Below are positions 4,801-9,375 of a stretch of 9,375 nucleotides of DNA, piece by piece. The stretch is from contig DKCF01000050.1 of assembly GCA_002451435.1 (NCBI GenBank), positions 36,323-45,697 on the forward strand. Reading direction: 5' to 3'. The first letter of the stretch is position 1, and the number at the start of each line of letters is the position of its first letter. The translations under genes and the position numbers were made by a program. This DNA is from Bifidobacterium sp. UBA6881. Its GTDB lineage: Bacteria; Actinomycetota; Actinomycetes; Actinomycetales; Bifidobacteriaceae. The notes beneath the pieces are model-generated. The model did no database searches, was not told the origin of the DNA, and saw nothing but the letters and a program-made list of their open reading frames with translations.

Positions 4801-6081
4801 ATGTCGAACCAGGAGAAGGCAGCAACCACGAAGCGGGATTCCGAACCTGCCGGAGTGCGTGGTTTCCTGCGCGAGGTGTTCCTCGACAAGGACGACATCG
4901 AGCATGAACGCAGATTCGATTGCAGGTCGCTGCCGTTGATCGCTGTCGCATTGGCGGCCGGATGGCTGTATTCGCAGGACGGCAACGCTGCGTATGCATG
5001 CGTCAGCGCGGTGTTCGCGGTTGCGTACGCCGTGTATTTCATCGTCAATCGCGGCGCGTATATCGTGCATGTCGTACGCGGGGAGCGTGTGATTCCGGAC
5101 GGCATCGGCACAGATGCAAAACAGCCATGGAATCCGGCTTGGCTGAGCATGTTGGCGTCGTTCATCGACAATGACACGGCATATGCGATCATCGGCGGTT
5201 ACGGGATTCCGCTGGCCGGCACGGCGGTCATGGTCGTCTATGGCATCTACGGCTGGCGTTGGCTGGCGGTTCTCGGCATTGCGCTATGCGTCGTCTATGC
5301 GGCATATTGGCTGTGCTACGCGTTCGTCGTCATGCATCGCAGGCTGGTCGATGCATTGCGCGACCGTAACAGTCGTCTGGAACAGGCACAGTATCGCATG
5401 TCGATGATGGAGCGTGACACCATGCTTGCCAGCAAAACCCACGATACGGTGACCGGCGGGCTGTCGTACATCGCGTTCGTCGCCCAGCAGCATGTGGATG
5501 ATCCGCAAATCTCCGATACTGAGCGTGCGGCCTGGCAGCGGATCGATGAGACCGCACAACACACGATGGACAACGTCCATGCCGTCATTGACATCCTCGG
5601 ACATGCCGACGAGACCGAGTCCTTACGCACCGATGGCGGGAATAGGGATCGCCTTGCGGCGCACAACGGCTCGTTCTCCGATATGGTCCGAGCCCATTGC
5701 AAGGAAGGTGACAATCGCCTGCATTCGTTGGGATTCGCTGGCGAAAGCCATGTTGCAGAAACAGGGGAATCGTTTGAGATTGGGCGCGAACGAGCCGACG
5801 AATGCATGCGGCTGCTTGATGAGCTGTACGCCAATATCGCCGGGCATGCCGCTCCCAGCCAGCCATACGCGGTGTTCGTGAATGTCGAAAATGGCCATCT
5901 GCATGTGACCGAGACCAATTCCATCCCTGAATCAGGCGAAGGGCGCGCGTATCGGAGGCCCGTTTCAGGCAGAGGCATTGCTTTCCACCGTGACGCGATC
6001 GAAAGGATTGGCGGAACATTGCATAGCTCCCAAGAAGACGGTGCATGGACGGTGTCCGCCGACATTCCGCTGGAAGGGTGA
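4801..6081 (+). CDS. Membrane sensor histidine kinase, NarL/HisKA_3-like
   Basis: 426 residues. A cytoplasmic N-terminus is followed by about four membrane segments (near 45-57, 65-83, 126-148, 150-178) and a coiled linker (180-208). The dimerisation/phosphoacceptor box S-K-T-H214-D-T-V-T-G-G-L fits the HisKA_3 H-D-x-V type. The N box is E-L-Y-A-N345-I-A-G-H-A. The G1 box is atypical: the usual D-x-G-x-G is replaced by E-T-N373-S-I-P. G2 is S-G-R-G-I (389-393) and the domain ends G-G-T-L-H-S-S...W-T-V-S-A-D-I-P-L, as in this family. There is little extracellular domain, so the signal is probably sensed in or near the membrane. The start is chosen by GAGG six bases before ATG 4801; an in-frame ATG at 4705 falls inside the half-site array. 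It sits two bases before the regulator gene. Confidence 0.88.
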   Translation: MSNQEKAATTKRDSEPAGVRGFLREVFLDKDDIEHERRFDCRSLPLIAVALAAGWLYSQDGNAAYACVSAVFAVAYAVYFIVNRGAYIVHVVRGERVIPDGIGTDAKQPWNPAWLSMLASFIDNDTAYAIIGGYGIPLAGTAVMVVYGIYGWRWLAVLGIALCVVYAAYWLCYAFVVMHRRLVDALRDRNSRLEQAQYRMSMMERDTMLASKTHDTVTGGLSYIAFVAQQHVDDPQISDTERAAWQRIDETAQHTMDNVHAVIDILGHADETESLRTDGGNRDRLAAHNGSFSDMVRAHCKEGDNRLHSLGFAGESHVAETGESFEIGRERADECMRLLDELYANIAGHAAPSQPYAVFVNVENGHLHVTETNSIPESGEGRAYRRPVSGRGIAFHRDAIERIGGTLHSSQEDGAWTVSADIPLEG

Positions 6082-6083
6082 TG

Positions 6084-6785
6084 ATGGAACATATGAATGA
6101 GGATCAGCCGATGCGAATCGGCATCGTGGACAACGACGAGCTGACCTTGGCGGCGCTGTCCGCATATCTGGAGCAACGATTTGGCGCGGGAAGCGTCGTC
6201 TGGCGATGCGTGCTCGGCGGCAAGGCGGTGCGGCTGTGCCGTGATGAACAGACTCGGCCCGGTATGCTTCTGCTGGATATGTCGCTGTCCGACATGGACG
6301 GCGCCGCCGTATGCAGGGCGATTCGCGGCGAGAACAACAACATGCCCGTTCTGGCGATCACGTCGTTTCCGCTGCATCGGTTCGCGGCGCAGATCGCCGA
6401 TGCAGGAGGGCAGGGCGTCGTGGCGAAACGCAATCTGCGGAATATCGGCATGGCCGTGGAGCAAGTGGCCGCCGGCCTGACATATATGCCGCCCGAATTG
6501 TCGGACAGTATGCCGGGGCTGCGGTTCGAAACGGCTGACAAGGCATATGCCAGACTGTCCCGCGCCGCGGAACGGAAACCCGTTGCGCTGTCGGAACGCG
6601 AGGAGGCGATCATGCGCGGATATGCGGATGGTCTGACCACGCAGCAGGTGGGAGAACGGCTTGGTCTCTCCGAGAACACGGTCAAAACCCACACCAAGCG
6701 TGTCATGTTAAAACTCGACGCCAGAACGCGCAGCCAGGCGATCGCCATATGGCTCACCGAAAAATGGGGACGCCAAGAAACCTGA
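6084..6785 (+). CDS. Response regulator, NarL/FixJ (LuxR-type HTH)
   Basis: 233 residues. The receiver domain (10-130) has the acidic pocket D16-N-D18, phospho-acceptor D65 (L-L-L-D-M-S-L-S-D-M-D-G), switch T93 and K115. A linker leads to a LuxR-type helix-turn-helix at about 168-222 (L-S-E-R-E...G-L-S-E-N-T-V-K-T-H-T-K-R). It would be phosphorylated by the kinase just upstream and bind DNA as a dimer; the divergent secreted-protein/kinase region is the likeliest target. GGAAGGG five bases upstream supports ATG 6084; ATG 6081 overlaps the kinase stop as ATGA, and 6093 and 6111 are also possible. The two genes form one transcript by their spacing. A broken copy of this gene's end lies at 2661-2778. 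Confidence 0.9.
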   Translation: MEHMNEDQPMRIGIVDNDELTLAALSAYLEQRFGAGSVVWRCVLGGKAVRLCRDEQTRPGMLLLDMSLSDMDGAAVCRAIRGENNNMPVLAITSFPLHRFAAQIADAGGQGVVAKRNLRNIGMAVEQVAAGLTYMPPELSDSMPGLRFETADKAYARLSRAAERKPVALSEREEAIMRGYADGLTTQQVGERLGLSENTVKTHTKRVMLKLDARTRSQAIAIWLTEKWGRQET

Positions 6786-6793
6786 ACCGAACG

Positions 6794-6806
6794 TAGAATG
6801 GCGTTC
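6794..6806 (+). promoter_or_regulatory. -10 box and leaderless start of the prenyltransferase gene
   Basis: TAGAAT (6794-6799) is followed by seven bases and ATG 6807, with no Shine-Dalgarno. The block from TAGAAT through GGCGTTC is retained in both decayed copies (2767-2778 and 3676-3688), and the copy at 3676 still leads into an ATG at the same distance. No good -35 is evident. Confidence 0.6.
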
Positions 6807-7940
6807 ATGCAGGTATCGATTTGGATTCGCGGCGCTCGTCCGAAAACGCTGCCGCTGGGCTTGTCTCCGGTACTCATCGGCATCGCCGCCAGCTGGCGTT
6901 GGGCGTCGCTGGACGATCTGGATGAGTGTCCGCCAGGTATGGGGCGTTTAATGACACATTGGCCATATCCCTACGAATGGAAGGGGTGCGGCCTTGCAAT
7001 GCGGTGGTTTTGTGTTGTTGCCATGCTGTGCATCGTGGTGGCGGTCGGTTTGCAGATCACGGTGAACTATCTCAATGATTATGCGGACGGCATGCGGGGC
7101 GCGGATGCCGCAAGAACCAGCGATAATGCAGGTCCGCAACGTCTGGTGGCATCAGGCGTGAATCCGAAACAGGTGATGGTGGCCGCATCCATTGCCGCGT
7201 TAACGGCATGCGTAGCCGGGCTTGCCGTCGTTATCATCACTGAGTGTTGGTGGTTCATTGCTCTGGGACTGTTGTGCTTATTGGCAGCATGGGGATATAC
7301 CAATGGCAAACATCCCTATGGCTATCAGGGATTCGGTGAGGCTGCTTCGTTCGTGTTCTTTGGTCCGGTTCCTGTTCTGGGCACTCAGATAGCGCTGTGC
7401 AACACAGTGACGGTAATGGGCGTAATCGGTGGCATCATCGCCGGTCTGTTCTCCGTCGGCGTGATGATGGTGAATAATCTACGTGATGCGCAGGCAGATG
7501 CCAGTCATGGCAAACGTACGTTGATCGTGCGTATTGGCGTGCCACAAGGCCGGCGCTGGTATTGCCGTGCCATCGGCTTGGCAACAGTGTTGACCGCGGT
7601 GTGTGCCATGCCGTCGTCGGTGTATCTCTGGATATTGGATCAGCTTGTTGCTTTGCCTGCGGAAGTAGATGCCAAGTGTGAGTGCTCGGAATATGGCATC
7701 AACTGTCCGACTTGGGGAACGACTGACTGGCTGTCTCTGCTGCTGTCTGTTGCCGCATTGGCTGGCATCGTACTGTGCGTGGTGTTGGTGGTGCGATCCA
7801 AGAACGCAGTTCGTCAAGAACAGTGGCGTCAGGCATTGCCCTTGTGCTCAATGAGCTCGTTGGCTGCCGCATGTGCTTTTGTCGGCAACGCCTTACAGGC
7901 GTCAACGTTGGGAGGGCTCCCATTCGTCTGGCTCGGCTAA
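6807..7940 (+). CDS. menA: UbiA-family prenyltransferase, annotated type MenA
   Basis: 377 residues, integral membrane, about nine helices. It starts MQVSIWIRGARPKTLPL, the standard MenA opening. It has both aspartate-rich motifs that bind the Mg-prenyl diphosphate: N90-D-Y-A-D94-G-M-R-G-A-D100, and D227-A-Q-A-D231 followed by S-H-G-K236-R-T-L-I-V-R-I-G. MenA attaches a prenyl chain to 1,4-dihydroxy-2-naphthoate in menaquinone synthesis. The exact acceptor here is not visible, and bifidobacteria are generally thought to lack menaquinone. It is longer than the usual ~300 residues, with an inserted loop after helix 1 (35-62) and a cysteine-bearing loop late in the protein (C-E-C...N-C-P). ATG 6807 is chosen over 6798 because of the leaderless promoter. 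Confidence 0.85.
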   Translation: MQVSIWIRGARPKTLPLGLSPVLIGIAASWRWASLDDLDECPPGMGRLMTHWPYPYEWKGCGLAMRWFCVVAMLCIVVAVGLQITVNYLNDYADGMRGADAARTSDNAGPQRLVASGVNPKQVMVAASIAALTACVAGLAVVIITECWWFIALGLLCLLAAWGYTNGKHPYGYQGFGEAASFVFFGPVPVLGTQIALCNTVTVMGVIGGIIAGLFSVGVMMVNNLRDAQADASHGKRTLIVRIGVPQGRRWYCRAIGLATVLTAVCAMPSSVYLWILDQLVALPAEVDAKCECSEYGINCPTWGTTDWLSLLLSVAALAGIVLCVVLVVRSKNAVRQEQWRQALPLCSMSSLAAACAFVGNALQASTLGGLPFVWLG

Positions 7941-7953
7941 TAGACTGCACAGT
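7941..7953 (+). promoter_or_regulatory. -10 box and leaderless start of gpmA
   Basis: TAGACT (7941-7946) begins right after the prenyltransferase stop codon and is followed by seven bases and ATG 7954. There is no Shine-Dalgarno. This gives gpmA its own start despite the 13-base gap to the upstream gene. No clear -35 at standard spacing. Confidence 0.55.
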
Positions 7954-8694
7954 ATGACTTACAAACTAGTATTGCTCCGTCATGGACAGAGCGCATGGAA
8001 TAAAACCAATCAGTTCACCGGCTGGGTCGACGTCCCGCTGACCGAGCAGGGTGTCGAGGAGGCCAAGAACGGCGGCCGCCTGCTCAAGGAGAAGAACGTC
8101 CTTCCGGACATCGTCTTCACCTCGATGCTGCGTCGCGCCATCAACACCGCCAACGTCGCACTGGACGAGGCCGATCGCCTGTGGATTCCGGTCAAGCGCA
8201 GCTGGCGTCTGAACGAGCGCCACTACGGCGCTCTGCAGGGCAAGAACAAGACCACGATCCGTGAAGAGTACGGTGACGAGAAGTTCATGCTGTGGCGTCG
8301 TTCCTACGCCACCCCGCCGCCGGAGATCGATCCGAACGACCAGTACGCGCAGAACAACGACCCGCGCTACACCGGCGATCCGGTTCCGGAAGCCGAGTGC
8401 CTGGCCGACGTGGTCAAGCGTGTCGAGCCGTACTTCAAGTCCGACATCGAGCCGGAGCTGAAGGCCGGCAAGACCGTGCTGATCGCCGCCCACGGCAACT
8501 CCCTGCGCGCCATCGTGAAGATGCTTGACAACCTCTCCGAAGAGGAGATCGCCAAGGTCAACATCCCGACCGCAATGCCGCTGCTGTACGAGCTGGACGA
8601 GAACTTCAAGCCGATCAAGCCGCGTGGCGAGTACCTGGATCCGGAAGCTGCCGCTGCCGGTGCCGCCGCCGTCGCAGCTCAGGGCCAGAAGTGA
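7954..8694 (+). CDS. gpmA: 2,3-bisphosphoglycerate-dependent phosphoglycerate mutase
   Basis: 246 residues, near the family's ~250. Cytoplasmic glycolytic enzyme interconverting 3- and 2-phosphoglycerate through a phosphohistidine. The signature L-L-R-H10-G-Q-S-A-W-N carries the catalytic histidine. Substrate residues follow in T-G-W-V-D, S-M-L-R-R-A, L-N-E-R-H-Y-G-A-L-Q-G-K-N-K (catalytic Glu) and W-R-R-S-Y. The second histidine is in A-A-H-G-N-S-L-R-A. The C-terminus ends in a short alanine-rich tail rather than the usual lysine-rich one. Codon use is strongly C/G-ending, typical of a highly expressed gene. Identification secure. Confidence 0.97.
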   Translation: MTYKLVLLRHGQSAWNKTNQFTGWVDVPLTEQGVEEAKNGGRLLKEKNVLPDIVFTSMLRRAINTANVALDEADRLWIPVKRSWRLNERHYGALQGKNKTTIREEYGDEKFMLWRRSYATPPPEIDPNDQYAQNNDPRYTGDPVPEAECLADVVKRVEPYFKSDIEPELKAGKTVLIAAHGNSLRAIVKMLDNLSEEEIAKVNIPTAMPLLYELDENFKPIKPRGEYLDPEAAAAGAAAVAAQGQK

Positions 8695-8745
8695 TGTGAT
8701 GTGGTCGCCGCGTGAATGATGCGGCGGCCGCATGAAACACATGGC

Positions 8746-8784
8746 AAAGGTGGGAACCCGCATATTGCGGGTTCCCACCTTTTT
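8746..8784 (+). terminator. Rho-independent terminator of gpmA
   Basis: A perfect 17-bp stem, AAAGGTGGGAACCCGCA (8746-8762) with TGCGGGTTCCCACCTTT (8766-8782), loop TAT, followed by T-run 8780-8784. It lies about 50 bases after the gpmA stop and about 70 bases beyond the stop of the convergent gene. With three T on the other strand it may also serve that gene. Confidence 0.93.
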
Positions 8785-8855
8785 GCATCTTCGCGATGAT
8801 AATGGTTCGAGGCTTGCCGGGAGCGCCCGCGACCGTCTCGAATCGGCGAATCGGT

Positions 8856-9375
8856 TCAGATCACGCCGTATTCCTTCAGCAACGTCGGAATGTCGGTGGA
8901 GCCGAGCTTCTTCAGAATCTGCTTCAGCACCGCCTTCTCCACGAAGTTGAGGTTCATGTCGGTGATCGGCTTGCCGTCGCGCAGCATCACCGTGGCGTTG
9001 AGCAGATTGCGCACGTCGTACACCGACCCCCACACTTCCGGCACGCCGCGGTCCACGTCACATAGTGTGTACACGGCCTCCATACCGGTGCGCATCGAAT
9101 ATTCGGTGGTGAAGATCGTGTCGCGCGGAGTCTCCGCGAACTGGCCGAGGAACGCGAAGTTCACCGCGCCATCGGGCACCACGTCGGGACGGTCGCCGGC
9201 GGAACGCGGCATGAAGAACGCGTCGATGTACGGCATCATCACCGGAACCGTGTTCGCATGGTTTCGGGCCAATTCCGCGATTTTGTCGGTCGGCACGCCC
9301 ATATGGTAGAGCCATTCCTCGCAGATCTCCTCGCCAGTGCATTCCCGCATCGGTTTCTTCACGTAGTTGCCGGGC
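8856..9375 (-). CDS. Oleate hydratase (MCRA family), C-terminal part
   Basis: Minus-strand frame entering at the right edge (first full codons P-G-N-Y-V-K-K-P-M) and ending at TGA 8858-8856; about 172 residues, the C-terminal quarter or so of a ~620-residue protein. The sequence with M-R-E-C-T-G-E-E-I-C-E-E-W, G-A-V-N-F-A-F-L-G-Q-F-A-E, F-T-T-E-Y-S-M-R-T-G-M-E-A-V-Y and G-V-P-E-V-W-G-S-V-Y-D-V-R is characteristic of the 67-kDa myosin-cross-reactive antigen family. These are FAD enzymes that hydrate unsaturated fatty acids such as oleate to 10-hydroxystearate, linked to fatty-acid stress tolerance. The FAD-binding N-terminus is outside the window. It converges on gpmA. Confidence 0.93.
   Translation of the reverse strand, partial: PGNYVKKPMRECTGEEICEEWLYHMGVPTDKIAELARNHANTVPVMMPYIDAFFMPRSAGDRPDVVPDGAVNFAFLGQFAETPRDTIFTTEYSMRTGMEAVYTLCDVDRGVPEVWGSVYDVRNLLNATVMLRDGKPITDMNLNFVEKAVLKQILKKLGSTDIPTLLKEYGVI

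Noticed and set aside
5316..6692. Long minus-strand open frame opposite the kinase and regulator genes
   Set aside because: Both opposite-strand genes have clear family motifs; this frame shows none and crosses both genes.
7966..9033. Long minus-strand open frame opposite gpmA
   Set aside because: Antisense of gpmA with no recognisable domain, and it runs through the terminator at 8746-8784.

Overview
The window looks like a Bifidobacterium chromosome segment. I infer this from product families and style, not from a database match. The visible clues are a long LysRS, GpmA, a UbiA/MenA-type prenyltransferase, the C-terminus of an oleate hydratase (a well-known bifidobacterial enzyme), high-GC housekeeping genes, and several genes that seem to lack a leader. 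The species cannot be fixed from this.

Layout. The left edge (minus strand) holds the start of an MFS transporter, with a long inverted repeat upstream of it. Next come a tRNA-Pro(CGG) gene with its own promoter and terminator (minus) and, divergent from it, lysS (plus). The right edge is also conserved: a menA/UbiA-like gene, gpmA, a strong terminator, and the convergent oleate hydratase gene (minus, cut by the window end).

Between lysS and the prenyltransferase gene lies an accessory region of about 4.5 kb (2287-6806). It holds two cargo modules. One is a lone Abi/HEPN-type abortive-infection gene (2913-3623, visibly AT-richer). The other is a secreted protein with an acidic pro-region and a cationic C-terminal half (minus, 4125-4607), divergent from a sensor kinase/response regulator pair (4801-6785). 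Around them is debris copied from the flanking genes: a decayed copy of the response-regulator end plus the prenyltransferase start (2661-2778), a second copy of the prenyltransferase start fused in frame to a copy of the lysS end (3675-3805), and three sense copies of the last lysS codons (KPLN-stop). The menA'-then-lysS' order at 3675-3805 is the reverse of the chromosomal order and is what a tandem duplication of the lysS-to-menA interval would leave. I read the locus as a repeatedly used insertion/duplication hotspot that collects small defence or competition genes.

Gene control. lysS, abi, the prenyltransferase gene, its chimeric copy and gpmA all show a TANNNT -10 hexamer with only 7-8 bases before the ATG and no Shine-Dalgarno, so they are probably leaderless. 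The MFS gene and the secreted-protein gene have clear ribosome binding sites, and the kinase and regulator genes have plausible ones. The 193-bp gap between the secreted protein and the kinase carries three evenly spaced TGACAG half-sites in alternating orientation, a candidate operator for the response regulator.
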